A stretch of 64,000 bases of DNA from Ralstonia sp. UNC404CL21Col (GCF_000620465.1 NZ_JIBE01000003.1:1054001-1118000); one strand, 5' to 3'. Shown: positions 10,498 to 20,893, numbered from the stretch's first letter. The notes: generated by a model not told the origin, from the sequence alone. Translations and numbers: made by a program.

Positions 10498-12477
10498 TCA
10501 ACGCGGCGAGAGCCGCTCCTCCGCCATCTGCAGCCCCTCGGGCGTGCCGCGCAGCACGACGATATCGCCCAGTTCCAGCACGGTGTCCGGATCGGGATCG
10601 AGCGCACGAATACCCTGGCGCCGGATCGCCGTGACCGACGTCTTGAAGGTCTCCAGCCCCATCGTCCCGAGCTTGTGGCCGATGGCGGGCGACCCCTTGG
10701 CCAGCGGCACCGAATGCAGACGCACGGCGTCGCGCTCGAGCATGTCTTCCTCGTCATCCTGGCCGTGGAAGTAGCCGCGCAGCAGGCTGTAGCGCGCGTC
10801 GCGCATTTCCTGCGCACGGCGCACCACGCGGCGCAAGGGCACGCCCAGCAGCACCAGCGCGTGCGAGGCCAACATCAGGCTCCCTTCGATGATCTCGGGG
10901 ACGACCTCCGTGGCGCCGGCTTGCTGCAGGCGGTCGAGGTCCGCATCGTCGATGGTGCGCACGATCACGGGCAGGGTCGGCTCCAGGGCCTGCACGTGGT
11001 GCAGCACCTTCAATGCAGACGCCGTGTCGGCGTAGGTAATGGCGACCGCCGCTGCGCGGTGGATACCGGCGGCCACCAGCGACTCGCGCCGCGCCGCATC
11101 GCCATAGACGACATGCTCGCCCGCGGCTGCGGCCTCGCGCACGCGGTCGGGGTCCAGATCCAGCGCGACGTAGCCGATGCCTTCCTGCTCCACCATGTGC
11201 GCCAGGTTCTGGCCGCTTCGCCCGTAGCCGCAGATGATGACGTGGCGCTCGGTGGCGATGCTCTGCGCGGCGATCTTGGTCATGGCCAGCGACTGCATCA
11301 GCCAATCCGTGCGCGACAGCCGCATCGCGATCACATCGCTGTACTGGATCAGGAACGGCGCCAGCAGCATCGACAGCAGCATCGCCGCCAGGATCGCCTG
11401 GCCGAGCAGCGGGTCGATGAGCTTCATGCCGTCAATCTGGTTGAGCAGCACGAAGCCGAACTCACCGGCCTGCGCCAGCCCCAGGGCCGTACGGATCGCC
11501 GCACCGCCACCGGAACCGAAGGCCCGCGCCAGCAGCGCAATCAGCACGAACTTGAACAGCACCGGCGCCATGACCAGGCCCAGCACCAGCGCCCAATGCT
11601 CGAAGACCACGCGCGGGTCCAGCAGCATGCCGACCGTCACGAAGAACAGCCCCAGCAGCACGTCGCGGAAGGGCTTGATGTCTTCTTCCACCTGCAGCTT
11701 GTACGGTGTTTCCGACACCAGCATGCCCGCCAGGAACGCGCCCAGCGCCATCGACAGGCCCAGCCGCTCCGTCAGCGCGGCCATGCCCAGCGTGACCAGC
11801 AGCAGGTTCAGCATGAAGAGTTCTTGCGAGCGCCGTGCCGCCACCAGGTGGAACCAGCGCGACAAGAGCTTCTGCCCCAGGAACAGGATCAGCACCAGCG
11901 CAACGGTGATCTTCAGGGCTGCCACCGAAAGCGCCAGCGCTAGGTCGGTCGGGTTCTTGCCCAGCGACGGGATGACGATCAGCAGCAGCACCACCGCCAG
12001 ATCCTGGAACAACAGCACGCTGATGATGTTGCGGCCGTGCTCGGTTTCCAGCTGCAAGCGCTCGGCCAGCATCTTCGAGACGATGGCCGTGGACGACATC
12101 GCCAACGCGCCGCCCAGCGCCAGCCCGGCCTGCCACGACAGCGGATACCAGTGCGACAGCAGCATCGACACAGGAATCGTCAGCAGCATGGTCAGCACCA
12201 CCTGTGACGCCCCGAGCCCCAGCACCAGCCGTCGCATCGAACGAAGCTTGGAGAGGTTGAACTCCAGCCCGATCGAAAACATCAGGAACACCACCCCGAA
12301 CTCGGCCAGATAGCGCGTCTGGGCAGAATCGGACTCCAGCCCCGTCGCCTTCGGCCCAATGAGCACGCCCACCACGAGGTAGGCCAGCATCGGCGGCAAT
12401 TGCAGCATGCGGAACAGCACCACGCCGATGACGGCAGCGGCCAACAACACAAGGGTGAGTTCCAGCGGCGAATGCAT
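10498..12477 (-). CDS. CPA2 family cation:proton antiporter (KefB/YbaL-like) with RCK domains
   Basis: A 659-residue inner-membrane protein. Residues ~1-390 form the Na+/H+-exchanger domain with many TM segments. These include the GFVLLNQID region and the ALAMSSTAIVSKMLAERL segment typical of KefB/KefC/YbaL. Then comes a TrkA-N (RCK-N) nucleotide-binding domain starting HVIICGYGRSGQNLA, and a TrkA-C domain at the C-terminus (GDIVVLRGTPEGL). It probably performs K+ (or Na+)/H+ exchange, gated by a ligand bound to the RCK domain. The exact ion is inference. It is divergent from kdsD with ~300 bp between. Confidence 0.92.
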   Translation of the reverse strand: MHSPLELTLVLLAAAVIGVVLFRMLQLPPMLAYLVVGVLIGPKATGLESDSAQTRYLAEFGVVFLMFSIGLEFNLSKLRSMRRLVLGLGASQVVLTMLLTIPVSMLLSHWYPLSWQAGLALGGALAMSSTAIVSKMLAERLQLETEHGRNIISVLLFQDLAVVLLLIVIPSLGKNPTDLALALSVAALKITVALVLILFLGQKLLSRWFHLVAARRSQELFMLNLLLVTLGMAALTERLGLSMALGAFLAGMLVSETPYKLQVEEDIKPFRDVLLGLFFVTVGMLLDPRVVFEHWALVLGLVMAPVLFKFVLIALLARAFGSGGGAAIRTALGLAQAGEFGFVLLNQIDGMKLIDPLLGQAILAAMLLSMLLAPFLIQYSDVIAMRLSRTDWLMQSLAMTKIAAQSIATERHVIICGYGRSGQNLAHMVEQEGIGYVALDLDPDRVREAAAAGEHVVYGDAARRESLVAAGIHRAAAVAITYADTASALKVLHHVQALEPTLPVIVRTIDDADLDRLQQAGATEVVPEIIEGSLMLASHALVLLGVPLRRVVRRAQEMRDARYSLLRGYFHGQDDEEDMLERDAVRLHSVPLAKGSPAIGHKLGTMGLETFKTSVTAIRRQGIRALDPDPDTVLELGDIVVLRGTPEGLQMAEERLSPR

Positions 12478-12782
12478 GCGACGCGAAAAACCGATCGAAA
12501 GGGGTTGGACAGGAGGGCCAGCACCCGCGCATCAGGACGGTGCGTGCACAAACGAGCACGCAGGCGCTGCAAGACCGATGCCAGGGTATAAACGAAGAAC
12601 GCGATACGCGAGACGCCGCACAGCAAAAAATGACGGCGTGGCGACGGGAAGAAAAGTGATTTGAAAGCCGATTGCCGCGGCGCAGCAAAACGGAGCGCCC
12701 GCTCCGCCACTCCCCGCAAGTCAAGCCCCGACGCGCCACCCGCGGCCGAGAACAGTGTCAATCGTTGTTATACTTCGCCGCC
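12478..12782. other. Intergenic region between divergent kef-type gene and kdsD
   Basis: About 300 bp without a convincing gene. Short frames here are not protein-like. It must hold the promoters of both divergent units, but I could not pick a clear -35/-10 pair apart from a TTGTTATACT stretch (12764-12773), a possible -10 just before kdsD. Confidence 0.4.
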
Positions 12783-13766
12783 ATGATAGCGAATTTCAAT
12801 CCGGATCGAGCACTTGCGCTGGCGCAGCAAACCTTCGACATCGAAGCGCAAGCCGTCCTCGGTCTCAAAACCCAGGTGTCCGCCGACTTTGCGCGTGCGG
12901 TCGAAATGGTGCTCGGCTGCACCGGGCGCGTCGTCGTGTCCGGCATGGGCAAATCGGGCCATGTGGCGCGCAAGATTGCCGCGACGCTCGCCTCGACCGG
13001 CACGCCGGCGTTCTTCGTGCACCCCGCCGAAGCCAGCCATGGCGACCTCGGCATGGTCACGCGCGACGACGTTTTCATCGGCTTTTCCAATTCCGGCGAA
13101 GTCTCGGAGCTGAACGTCATCCTGCCGCTCGTCAAGCGGCTCGGCGCCAAGCTGATCGCCGTCACGGGCAACCCGGAGTCCTCGCTCGGCAAGCACGCCG
13201 ACGTGGTGCTCAACTCCCACGTCGATGTCGAAGCCTGCCCGCTGAACCTTGCGCCCACCGCCAGCACCACCGCGCAGATTGCGCTGGGCGATGCGCTGGC
13301 CGTGGCCGTGCTCGACGCGCGTGGCTTCGGTGCCGAAGATTTCGCCCGCTCGCATCCGGGTGGATCGCTCGGCCGCAAGCTGCTGACGCACGTGCGTGAC
13401 GTCATGCGCGCCGGCGACGCCATCCCGCGCGTGAATGAAGACACGCCGCTGTCGCAAGCGCTGATGGAAATCACCCGCAAGGGCATGGCGATGACCGCCG
13501 TGGTCGATGCCGATGGCCATGCCGTGGGCGTGTTCACTGACGGCGACCTGCGCCGCCTGCTCGAAACCCCGCGCGACTGGCGCACGGTGCCCATCCACGA
13601 GGTCATGCACCGCAACCCGCGCTCGGTCGGTCCCGACCAGCTCGCCGTTGAAGCCGTCGAAGTCATGGAAACGCACCGGATCAACCAGTTGCTGGTGGTG
13701 GATGCCGCCGGCCTGCTGGTGGGCGCGCTGCACATCCACGACCTGACGCGGGCCAAGGTCATCTGA
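12783..13766 (+). CDS. kdsD: D-arabinose 5-phosphate isomerase (KpsF/GutQ family)
   Basis: A 327-residue enzyme interconverting ribulose 5-P and arabinose 5-P, the first step of Kdo synthesis for lipopolysaccharide. It has a SIS domain (VSGMGKSGHVARKIAATLAS and FSNSGEVSELN) followed by two CBS domains (VFTDGDLRRLLE and INQLLVVDAAGLLVGALHIHDL, each in part). The ATG at 12783 gives the family N-terminus; the upstream extension overlaps the intergenic region. It heads the operon that continues with kdsC 15 bp later, which supports the Kdo role over GutQ. Confidence 0.95.
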   Translation: MIANFNPDRALALAQQTFDIEAQAVLGLKTQVSADFARAVEMVLGCTGRVVVSGMGKSGHVARKIAATLASTGTPAFFVHPAEASHGDLGMVTRDDVFIGFSNSGEVSELNVILPLVKRLGAKLIAVTGNPESSLGKHADVVLNSHVDVEACPLNLAPTASTTAQIALGDALAVAVLDARGFGAEDFARSHPGGSLGRKLLTHVRDVMRAGDAIPRVNEDTPLSQALMEITRKGMAMTAVVDADGHAVGVFTDGDLRRLLETPRDWRTVPIHEVMHRNPRSVGPDQLAVEAVEVMETHRINQLLVVDAAGLLVGALHIHDLTRAKVI

Positions 13767-13781
13767 CCGCCCACGCCGCTG

Positions 13782-14378
13782 ATGATCACTCCGGCCCTGT
13801 TTCCCGCCGACAGCGTCCACAGCAACATCGACGCACGCTTTCCGCAGGCAATGGAACGCGCCGCGCGCGTGCGCCTGATGGTGTTCGACGTCGATGGCGT
13901 GCTGACCGACGGCCGCCTGCTCGTGGGGCCCGAGGGAGAAATCAGCAAGGCATTCGACACGCTCGACGGCCACGGCATCAAGCTGCTGGCACAGGCCGGT
14001 GTCACGTCGGCCATCATTACCGGGCGGCAATCCGAAATCGTCGCCTGGCGCGCCGGGGAACTCGGCATCGAACATCTGTACCAAGGCGTAGCCGACAAGC
14101 GCGAGGCGTTTGCCCACCTGCTGGCCGCCACGCAACTTCAAGCGGCCGACGCCGGCTACATGGGCGACGACTGGCCCGACCTGCCGGTGATGACGATGGT
14201 GGGCTTTGCCGCCTGCCCCGCTCAGGCCCATGTCGAACTGCGCGGCCGCGCTCACTATGTCGCGCAAGCCACGGGCGGACGCGGCGCCGTGCGCGAGGTG
14301 GCCGACCTGATCCTCAAGGCACAAGGCGCCTACGACGCCCTGCTCGCGCAACTGCTGCACGCCCCGCAACCTTCCTGA
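13782..14378 (+). CDS. kdsC: 3-deoxy-D-manno-octulosonate 8-phosphate phosphatase
   Basis: A 198-residue HAD-superfamily phosphatase that releases Kdo from Kdo-8-P. HAD motif I is MVFDVDGVLTDG, with the nucleophile and acid Asp pair. Motif II is in SAIITGRQSEIV, and the Mg-binding motif is GYMGDDWPDLPVM. It belongs to the cap-less C0 type, which works as a tetramer. It lies between kdsD and lptC, 4 bp upstream of lptC, so translation is probably coupled. Confidence 0.96.
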   Translation: MITPALFPADSVHSNIDARFPQAMERAARVRLMVFDVDGVLTDGRLLVGPEGEISKAFDTLDGHGIKLLAQAGVTSAIITGRQSEIVAWRAGELGIEHLYQGVADKREAFAHLLAATQLQAADAGYMGDDWPDLPVMTMVGFAACPAQAHVELRGRAHYVAQATGGRGAVREVADLILKAQGAYDALLAQLLHAPQPS

Positions 14379-14382
14379 CTCC

Positions 14383-15015
14383 ATGGCCAGCGAACGCTCC
14401 CAACGCCTCGTCTCCTCCGTGCTGCAGATCATGCTGCGCGGGCTGCCGATCCTGCTGATGGCGATCGTCTGCGGCGTCACGTTCCTGCTCGTGCAGGTCA
14501 ACACACCGCAAACCGACGAAGCCGCCACGCAACCCAAGCGCCACATCCCCGACTACACCATGGACGGCATCTCGGCCACGGCGCTCGACGAGACCGGCAC
14601 GACCAAATACCGCTTTACCGGCGTCCACATGAATCACTATGAGGACGACCTGACCTACGACGTCACCTATCCGGCGCTGCGCGTCTATGCGCCCGATCGG
14701 CCGCAGGTCACCGCCCGCGCGGATCTCGGCAAGATGAACGGCGACGGCTCCATCATCGATCTGTACAACAACGCCAAGGTCATCCGCGCACAAGGGCCCG
14801 ACGCCCGCCAGGACCCACTGATGACGGCCGACTCGACCTACTTCCAGGTGCTGCTCAACGACGACATCGTGCGCACCGACAAGCCGGTCGAGCTGCATCG
14901 CGGGCCGTCGATCATGAACGCCAACGGCCTCATCTTCAACAACGTGACGCGCCAAGTACAATTGCTGGGCAACGTGCGCGGCCGAATCGAAGGGCTGGGG
15001 GCGCCGAAGCAGTAA
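14383..15015 (+). CDS. lptC: LPS export system protein LptC
   Basis: A 210-residue bitopic inner-membrane protein. One N-terminal TM helix (LRGLPILLMAIVCGVTFLLV) is followed by a periplasmic beta-jellyroll that receives LPS from LptBFG and passes it to LptA. The motif DYTMDGISATALDETG and the repeated beta-strand pattern fit the YrbK/LptC family. It is about 20 residues longer than the E. coli protein, normal for beta-proteobacteria. It sits between kdsC and lptA. Confidence 0.93.
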   Translation: MASERSQRLVSSVLQIMLRGLPILLMAIVCGVTFLLVQVNTPQTDEAATQPKRHIPDYTMDGISATALDETGTTKYRFTGVHMNHYEDDLTYDVTYPALRVYAPDRPQVTARADLGKMNGDGSIIDLYNNAKVIRAQGPDARQDPLMTADSTYFQVLLNDDIVRTDKPVELHRGPSIMNANGLIFNNVTRQVQLLGNVRGRIEGLGAPKQ

Positions 15016-15074
15016 ACTCTGCCCCCGACACCTGACAACGCCCACCGACCGCGCCCTTCTCCGACGTGATCCCC

Positions 15075-15662
15075 ATGACTGATTCCCTCCGTGCTGCCGG
15101 CCTCGCCATCGCCGCTGCGCTGCTGCTTCCGGCCCTGCCCGCGCACGCCGAGCGCGCCGATCGCGACAAGCCGCTCGTGCTCGAAGCCGACAACGCCAGC
15201 TACGACGATCTGAAGCAGGTCTATCACCTGACCGGCAACGTGGTGCTGACCAAGGGCACCATGGTGCTGCGCTCCGACCAGGCCGATCTGCGGACCGACC
15301 CCGAGGGCTACAACTACGCCGTCGCCACCTCCAAGCCCGGCAATCTCGCCTTCATTCGCCAGAAGCGCGACAACGTCGACGAGTACATTCAGGGTTGGGG
15401 CGAGCGCATCGAATACGACGGCAAGCAAGAGATTTCCAAGCTGATCACCCGTGCCCGCATGGAGCGCCTGCAAGGCGCGACGCAGCTCGACGAGATCCGC
15501 GGCGCGGTCATCACATACGACGGCCAGAAGGAGTTCTACACGGCCTCGGGCGGCGCTGAAAACGCCACCGCCGCCAACCCGTCGGGCCGCGTGCGCGCCG
15601 TTCTCGCGCCGCGCACGAGCACGCCTGCCGCGCCGGCACCTGCCCCAGCCGCCAAGCCCTGA
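15075..15662 (+). CDS. lptA: LPS transport periplasmic protein LptA
   Basis: A 195-residue periplasmic bridge protein. The signal peptide (MTDSLRAAGLAIAAALLLPALPAHA) is followed by the OstA/LptA domain, with YHLTGNVVLTKGTMVLRSD as the recognisable core. The C-terminal ~30 residues are an Ala/Pro-rich tail. A GTG three codons upstream (15066) is an alternative start; I choose the ATG at 15075. It lies between lptC and lptB; together with LptBFG and LptDE the product builds the LPS bridge. Confidence 0.94.
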   Translation: MTDSLRAAGLAIAAALLLPALPAHAERADRDKPLVLEADNASYDDLKQVYHLTGNVVLTKGTMVLRSDQADLRTDPEGYNYAVATSKPGNLAFIRQKRDNVDEYIQGWGERIEYDGKQEISKLITRARMERLQGATQLDEIRGAVITYDGQKEFYTASGGAENATAANPSGRVRAVLAPRTSTPAAPAPAPAAKP

Positions 15663-15692
15663 TCCGTATCGCCTGTCTTTTCTGCTTCGCTT

Positions 15693-16481
15693 ATGTCCGC
15701 CACCACTCTCGCCCCGAAAACTGCAGCGCCGCAGGCCACGACTTCCAGCACGCTGGTCGTCCGCCATCTGAAGAAGCGCTACGGCACGCGCACGGTGGTC
15801 AAGGACGTATCGCTCGACGTGAAAAGCGGCGAAGTGGTGGGTCTGCTTGGCCCCAACGGCGCGGGTAAGACGACCTCGTTCTACATGATCGTCGGCCTGG
15901 TGGCGCTGGACGCCGGCGACATCGTGCTCGACGGCGAGCACATCAGCCGCCTGCCGATCCATCAGCGGGCGCGCATGGGCCTGTCGTATTTGCCGCAGGA
16001 AGCGTCGGTGTTCCGCAAGCTCAACGTGCAGGAAAACATCCGCGCGGTGCTCGAGCTGCAGGAGCAGAACGGCAAGAAGCTGTCGCAAGACGAAGTCAAT
16101 CGCCGCCTCGACGGCTTGCTCGACGACTTGCAGATCGCTCACCTGCGCGACAACCCGGCGCTGTCGCTCTCGGGCGGTGAGCGTCGCCGCGTGGAAATCG
16201 CGCGCGCACTCGCCTCGTCGCCGCGTTTCATCCTGCTCGATGAACCGTTTGCCGGCGTCGACCCGATCGCGGTCGGTGAAATCCAACGCATCGTCAGCTT
16301 CCTGAAAGACCGCAACATCGGCGTGCTGATCACCGATCACAACGTGCGCGAAACGCTGGGCATCTGCGATCACGCCTACATCATCAGCGAAGGCACCGTG
16401 CTCGCCGCGGGCATGCCGGAGCAGATCATCGAAAACGAGGATGTACGCAAGGTCTATCTGGGCGATAACTTCCGGATGTAA
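15693..16481 (+). CDS. lptB: LPS export ABC transporter ATPase LptB
   Basis: A 262-residue ATPase that drives LPS extraction by LptFG from the cytoplasmic side. It has Walker [11 protein letters not shown], the signature [10 protein letters not shown], Walker [14 protein letters not shown] and the H-loop ITDHNVRE. About 20 extra N-terminal residues precede the conserved VRHLKKRYG. It follows lptA by 30 bp and precedes rpoN by ~96 bp, the common beta/gamma-proteobacterial order. Confidence 0.97.
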   Translation: MSATTLAPKTAAPQATTSSTLVVRHLKKRYGTRTVVKDVSLDVKSGEVVGLLGPNGAGKTTSFYMIVGLVALDAGDIVLDGEHISRLPIHQRARMGLSYLPQEASVFRKLNVQENIRAVLELQEQNGKKLSQDEVNRRLDGLLDDLQIAHLRDNPALSLSGGERRRVEIARALASSPRFILLDEPFAGVDPIAVGEIQRIVSFLKDRNIGVLITDHNVRETLGICDHAYIISEGTVLAAGMPEQIIENEDVRKVYLGDNFRM

Positions 16482-16577
16482 GCCGCGCTGCACGCTTACG
16501 CCTTAAGGACGTGGCAAAGCCGCACCTTAAAGCAAAATCCGTTCCATCGGCGAAGTGTTGGGCATAGAATAGCCCGC

Positions 16578-18089
16578 ATGAAACAGTCGCTCCAGCTCCG
16601 CCTCTCTCAGCACCTCGCGCTCACGCCGCAGTTGCAGCAATCAATTCGATTGCTGCAACTGTCGACCATTGAACTGCAGCAGGAAGTTGAGCAAGCCCTG
16701 ACCGAAAACCCGCTGCTGGAGCGGGAAAACGAGTGGCTCGACACTTCCGCGCGCATTGGCGCAGACGGCTCCGTGAGCGCGCTGCAAAGCAACAGCGCCA
16801 CACCCCTGCCCACAGAATCGCCTTCGCCTGCACCCAACGGTGGCGACAACAGCGACAGCGCCGACAACAGCTACGAGAACGGCCACGACAGCGGCGCCGA
16901 TTTCGACAGCGATTACGGCTCCGACCGCTCCGACTGGAGCCTAGACGACTTCGCCCGCAAGCCGCAATCCGACGAAGACGATCGCGCGCCACTGCAATTG
17001 CGCGAAGCCGAGCAAAGCCTGCGCGAATTCCTCATGGAACAACTCGCGCCGCTCAAGCTCTCGATGCGCGACAAGGGTCTCGTCATCTTCCTGATCGAGT
17101 CGCTCGACGACGAAGGTTATCTTTCGGGCACGCTCGACGAAATCCTCGCAGATCTGCCGGCCGAACTCGAAGTCGAACTTGACGAACTGCAAGCCGCGCT
17201 GCGCATGCTGCAGAGCTTTGATCCGCCCGGCATCGGCGCACGCTCGGCGGCCGAATGCCTGTCATTGCAACTGCATCGGCTCGACTCGCCCGCGAAAGCG
17301 CTGGCACTCATCATCGTCAATCAGCATCTTGAACTGCTTGCCGCGCGCGATTACACGCGCCTGAAGAAGGCACTCTCGGTCGATGAGCCTGCACTCAAAG
17401 CCGCGCATGAGCTGATTCGTTCACTGGCGCCGTTTCCGGGTCACGCGTTCGGTCGCGCCGAAGCGGACTTCGTGGTGCCCGACGTGGTCGTGCGCAAGAC
17501 AAGCGCAGGCTGGATGGCGCAGCTGAACCCCGACGTCATGCCGCGACTGCGCATCAACGACATGTACGCGCAAATCCTGCGCAGCAGTCGCGGTGAATCA
17601 GGCGCCGCCAATCTGCAGCAGAAGCTGCAGGAAGCACGTTGGCTGATCAAGAACATTCAGCAGCGCTTCGATACGATCCTGCGTGTCTCGCAAGCGATTG
17701 TCGAGCGTCAAAAGAGCTTCTTCACGCACGGCGAAATCGCCATGCGCCCCTTGGTTTTGCGGGAAATAGCCGATACACTGGGTCTACACGAGTCCACGAT
17801 CTCCCGTGTGACAACGAACAAATACATGGCGACCCCGATGGGGACGTTCGAGTTGAAGTACTTCTTCGGCAGCCATGTATCGACGGAAACCGGCGGGGCC
17901 GCGTCATCTACCGCGATACGCGCGCTCATCAAGCAACTTGTAGGAGCCGAAGACCCGAAGAATCCTCTGTCCGATAGCAGAATTGCCGAACTGTTAGGCG
18001 AACAAGGATTCGTGGTGGCCCGTCGGACGGTGGCCAAATACCGCGAAGCCCTCAAGATCCCTGCAGTGAATTTGCGCAAGTCTTTATAG
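16578..18089 (+). CDS. rpoN: RNA polymerase sigma-54 factor
   Basis: A 503-residue sigma-54. Region I is Gln/Leu-rich ([27 protein letters not shown] in part). Region II is a long acidic linker (residues ~75-150), and region III is the core-binding and DNA-binding part, with an HTH near [13 protein letters not shown]. The RpoN box is present as [10 protein letters not shown] near the C-terminus. It directs transcription from GG(-24)/GC(-12) promoters with an AAA+ activator. One such promoter is visible in this window at 46149-46164, in front of nitrate transport genes. Confidence 0.97.
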   Translation: MKQSLQLRLSQHLALTPQLQQSIRLLQLSTIELQQEVEQALTENPLLERENEWLDTSARIGADGSVSALQSNSATPLPTESPSPAPNGGDNSDSADNSYENGHDSGADFDSDYGSDRSDWSLDDFARKPQSDEDDRAPLQLREAEQSLREFLMEQLAPLKLSMRDKGLVIFLIESLDDEGYLSGTLDEILADLPAELEVELDELQAALRMLQSFDPPGIGARSAAECLSLQLHRLDSPAKALALIIVNQHLELLAARDYTRLKKALSVDEPALKAAHELIRSLAPFPGHAFGRAEADFVVPDVVVRKTSAGWMAQLNPDVMPRLRINDMYAQILRSSRGESGAANLQQKLQEARWLIKNIQQRFDTILRVSQAIVERQKSFFTHGEIAMRPLVLREIADTLGLHESTISRVTTNKYMATPMGTFELKYFFGSHVSTETGGAASSTAIRALIKQLVGAEDPKNPLSDSRIAELLGEQGFVVARRTVAKYREALKIPAVNLRKSL

Positions 18090-18139
18090 CCGCATCGCGG
18101 GCAGTTCCGGTGCGGCTCATCTTGAGAAGGAGAACCGCT

Positions 18140-18493
18140 ATGAACTTCAAACTCAGTGGACACCACCTGGACATCACGCCTGCTTTGCGTGAGTACGTGG
18201 AAACGAAACTGGAGCGTGTGATCAGGCACTTCGATCAGGTGATTGGCGTCAGCGTGTTGCTATCGGTCGATAACCACAAGGAGAAGGATCGGCGTCAGTA
18301 CGCGGAAATCAACCTGCACCTCAAAGGTAAGGACGTCTTCGTCGAATCACACCATGAAGATCTTTATGCGGCCATTGACCTACTCGTCGACAAACTGGAC
18401 AGGCAAGTGATCAAGTACAAGGACCGCGTGCAAGGGCACGATCGCGACAGCATGAAGCACCAAGCCTTCCAGGCCGTGCAGATGCAGCAATAG
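18140..18493 (+). CDS. hpf: Ribosome hibernation promoting factor
   Basis: A 117-residue short HPF/YhbH (RaiA-superfamily) protein that binds idle ribosomes and promotes 100S dimers. The beta-alpha fold starts [20 protein letters not shown] and includes [17 protein letters not shown]. The ATG at 18140 is preceded by GAAGGAGA. It follows rpoN by 50 bp, the usual sigma-54-linked order, and is closed by a strong terminator. Confidence 0.95.
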   Translation: MNFKLSGHHLDITPALREYVETKLERVIRHFDQVIGVSVLLSVDNHKEKDRRQYAEINLHLKGKDVFVESHHEDLYAAIDLLVDKLDRQVIKYKDRVQGHDRDSMKHQAFQAVQMQQ

Positions 18494-18508
18494 CAGGACG
18501 GCACCGCA

Positions 18509-18540
18509 AAAACCGCGCCCCGAGTTGGCGCGGTTTTTTT
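18509..18540 (+). terminator. Intrinsic terminator after hpf
   Basis: The 10-bp stem AAACCGCGCC/GGCGCGGTTT (18510-18519, 18527-18536) with a 7-nt loop runs into seven T. It ends the kdsD-to-hpf transcript. Confidence 0.9.
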
Positions 18541-18839
18541 ATGCCGTGGTGCATTCGTGACGAATCCGATTGCAACGGATTTAAGTCGGGCTAAAATCTG
18601 ACGAAAGTATGAATGCTGGCGTGGCGCGGCTTTTGGCGCGATGCTGGCAAAAACAGGGTCGATGCCGGGCGCACAGTGCCGGCACCGGCTGATCGCAGCC
18701 CTGGGGGATTCGCTTCTCTGCCCTGCGCGGTGCACCGCTGGTGCGCCGCACAAAGCCGCGCGGCACGTGGTCTATAATGACCCCATTGTCCGCGCGCCAT
18801 CTTGGTGCAGAAGGACGCCGCTCATTTCACGCATTGCAC
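18541..18839 (+). promoter_or_regulatory. Leader region of ptsN with two candidate sigma-70 promoters
   Basis: About 300 bp without a gene. One candidate promoter is TTGCAA (18570-18575), a 16-bp spacer and TAAAAT (18592-18597). A second -10, TATAAT (18773-18778), lies 62 bp before ptsN with only a weak -35. Just upstream of it is an imperfect inverted repeat, GCGGTGCACC-GCT-GGTGCGCCGC (18727-18749), a possible operator. The promoter calls rest on pattern only. Confidence 0.45.
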
Positions 18840-19295
18840 ATGAATCGCTTGGCCAAACTGCTGCCGCCCGGGAACATTGCCCTCGACGTCAGCGTAACCA
18901 GCAAAAAGCGGGTATTTGAACAGGCCGGCCTGCTGTTCGAGAACAACCACGGCGTGACGCGCGCAGTCGTCACCGACAACCTGTTCGCGCGCGAATCGCT
19001 GGGCTCCACAGGCCTGGGCGCCGGCGTGGCGATCCCGCACGGGCGCATCAAGGGGCTCAAGCAACCGCTGGCCGCTTTCATGCGCCTGTCCGAACCGGTG
19101 CCCTTTGAATCACCCGACGGCAAACCGGTCTCGCTACTGATCTTCCTGCTGGTGCCTGAACAGGCCACCCAGCAGCATCTGGAAATCCTGTCTGAAATCG
19201 CCCAGCTGCTGTCCGACCGTGACATGCGCGAAGGCCTCGCCACCCTGCCGTCGCCCGAGGCGATTCACCAGCTACTGACCGACTGGCGGCCCTGA
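18840..19295 (+). CDS. ptsN: PTS IIA-like nitrogen regulatory protein PtsN
   Basis: A 151-residue EIIA-Ntr. The phosphorylated His is in [10 protein letters not shown], and the domain runs from [13 protein letters not shown] to the end. It is phosphorylated through PtsP/NPr and acts as a regulator of potassium, nitrogen and phosphate responses rather than in sugar uptake. I use ATG 18840 (MNRLAKLLP); the upstream in-frame part is leader DNA. It is placed just before hprK, the standard order in beta-proteobacteria, where the PTS is mainly regulatory. Confidence 0.95.
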   Translation: MNRLAKLLPPGNIALDVSVTSKKRVFEQAGLLFENNHGVTRAVVTDNLFARESLGSTGLGAGVAIPHGRIKGLKQPLAAFMRLSEPVPFESPDGKPVSLLIFLLVPEQATQQHLEILSEIAQLLSDRDMREGLATLPSPEAIHQLLTDWRP

Positions 19296-19368
19296 TCGCA
19301 GCGCAATCGGGGGCAAGCGCAACCGATTGCGAACGCGCTATGCCCCGTCGGCACCACCGTGCCCTGCT

Positions 19369-20343
19369 ATGGAACTGACCGGCGTCATCGCCCAATCGAT
19401 CTTTGACGACAACGCAGCCGATCTGAAGCTGTCGTGGGTCGCCGGCCTGGAGGGCGCGGACCGCGCGTTCGACGTGGACTTCGCCAAGGAAGCGACCTCC
19501 GCAGCGGACTTGGTCGGGCACTTGAACCTCATCCATCCGAATCGCATCCAGGTGCTCGGCAAGCCCGAGATCACCTACTATCAGCGCCTGTCGGAAGAAA
19601 ACCGCAAGCGACAGATGGGCGAGCTGATCTTGCTGGAGCCGCCCTTCCTGGTCGTGGCCGATGGTGTGGATCCGCCCCCGGACCTGGAGCTGCGCTGCAC
19701 GCGTTCGTCTACGCCGCTGTTCACGTCGCCGATTTCCTCGGCTGCCGTCATCGATCACCTGCGCTTGTACCTGTCGCGCATCTCCGCACCGCGCGTGACG
19801 ATGCACGGGGTGTTTCTCGACATCCTCGGCATGGGCGTCCTGATCATGGGCGATTCGGGTCTGGGCAAGAGCGAGTTGGGCCTGGAACTGATCTCGCGCG
19901 GCCACGGCCTCGTTGCCGACGACGCAGTCGACTTCGTGCGGCTGGGTCCGGACTTCATTGAAGGTCGCTGCCCGCCGCTGCTGCAGAACCTGCTGGAAGT
20001 GCGCGGCCTGGGCCTGCTCGACATCAAGACGATCTTCGGTGAAACGGCAGTGCGCCGGAAGATGAAGATCAAGCTGATCGTGCAGCTCGTGCGCCGCAAC
20101 GATGGCGAGTTCGAACGCCTGCCGCTCGATTCGCAATACCTCGATGTGCTCGGGTTGCCGATCCACATGGTGAAGATCCAGGTGGCGGCCGGCCGCAACT
20201 TGGCCGTGCTGGTCGAAGCCGCCGTGCGCAATACCATCCTGCGTCTGCGCGGCATTGATACGTTGCGCGACTTCATGGACCGCCAGCGCGCCGCCATGCA
20301 GGCAGAAGCCGCATCGCACTCGCCCCAGGGCCGTCTGCTTTAA
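19369..20343 (+). CDS. hprK: HPr kinase/phosphorylase
   Basis: A 324-residue bifunctional enzyme that phosphorylates or dephosphorylates a serine of HPr. The N-terminal MurF-like domain is followed by the kinase core with P-loop [15 protein letters not shown], a preceding His ([11 protein letters not shown]), and the family signature [14 protein letters not shown] in part. The ATG at 19369 (MELTGVIAQ) matches the family N-terminus. Its presence with ptsN and rapZ points to a regulatory PTS branch. Confidence 0.96.
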   Translation: MELTGVIAQSIFDDNAADLKLSWVAGLEGADRAFDVDFAKEATSAADLVGHLNLIHPNRIQVLGKPEITYYQRLSEENRKRQMGELILLEPPFLVVADGVDPPPDLELRCTRSSTPLFTSPISSAAVIDHLRLYLSRISAPRVTMHGVFLDILGMGVLIMGDSGLGKSELGLELISRGHGLVADDAVDFVRLGPDFIEGRCPPLLQNLLEVRGLGLLDIKTIFGETAVRRKMKIKLIVQLVRRNDGEFERLPLDSQYLDVLGLPIHMVKIQVAAGRNLAVLVEAAVRNTILRLRGIDTLRDFMDRQRAAMQAEAASHSPQGRLL

Positions 20344-20529
20344 CAAGGCCGCCACAAAGTTTCGTATTCAGACCGGTTTACCCTAGTTTTCGCTGCGAAA
20401 CGTCAACCCGACGTGCGGCCGCCCCGTTGTGGGAGGGAATGCGCCGAGCACACAACGCGGCGGCGTTCATCGCGAGCGCGGCGGCTTGTTTTCGCCCGCT
20501 CTTCTGACGGTACCAAGGAGAATACGACG

Positions 20530-20871
20530 ATGAAACAACTGATTGCCGCTTGCGCCCTGGCGCTCCCGTTCCTGGCCGGCCAGGCTTTCGCCCAAGGCAG
20601 CGCACCCGCAGCCGCGCCGGCCGCACCTGCTGCCGCCCCGGCAGCCAAGAATTCGCAGCAAGACAAGATGAAGCAATGCAACATGGACGCCGCCGGCAAG
20701 AAGGGCGACGAGCGCAAGGCTTTCATGAAAGGCTGCCTGTCGGACAAACCGGCTGCGGCCGCCAAGCCGATGACGCAGCAGGAAAAGATGGCAGCCTGCT
20801 CCAAGGCCAACAAGGGCAAGAAGGGCGACGAGTACAAGAACGCCCAGAAAGCGTGCCTCTCGAAGGGCTGA
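20530..20871 (+). CDS. PsiF family periplasmic protein
   Basis: A 113-residue small secreted protein. After the signal peptide (cleavage near GQAFAQ) and an Ala/Pro linker come two PsiF repeats, each with the Cys spacing seen in [20 protein letters not shown] and [20 protein letters not shown]. PsiF in E. coli is phosphate-starvation inducible; its function is unknown. The ATG at 20530 is preceded by AAGGAG. It is inserted between hprK and rapZ and has its own terminator. Confidence 0.88.
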   Translation: MKQLIAACALALPFLAGQAFAQGSAPAAAPAAPAAAPAAKNSQQDKMKQCNMDAAGKKGDERKAFMKGCLSDKPAAAAKPMTQQEKMAACSKANKGKKGDEYKNAQKACLSKG

Positions 20872-20893
20872 GCAGTCCCTTAACCTCGCTCGG

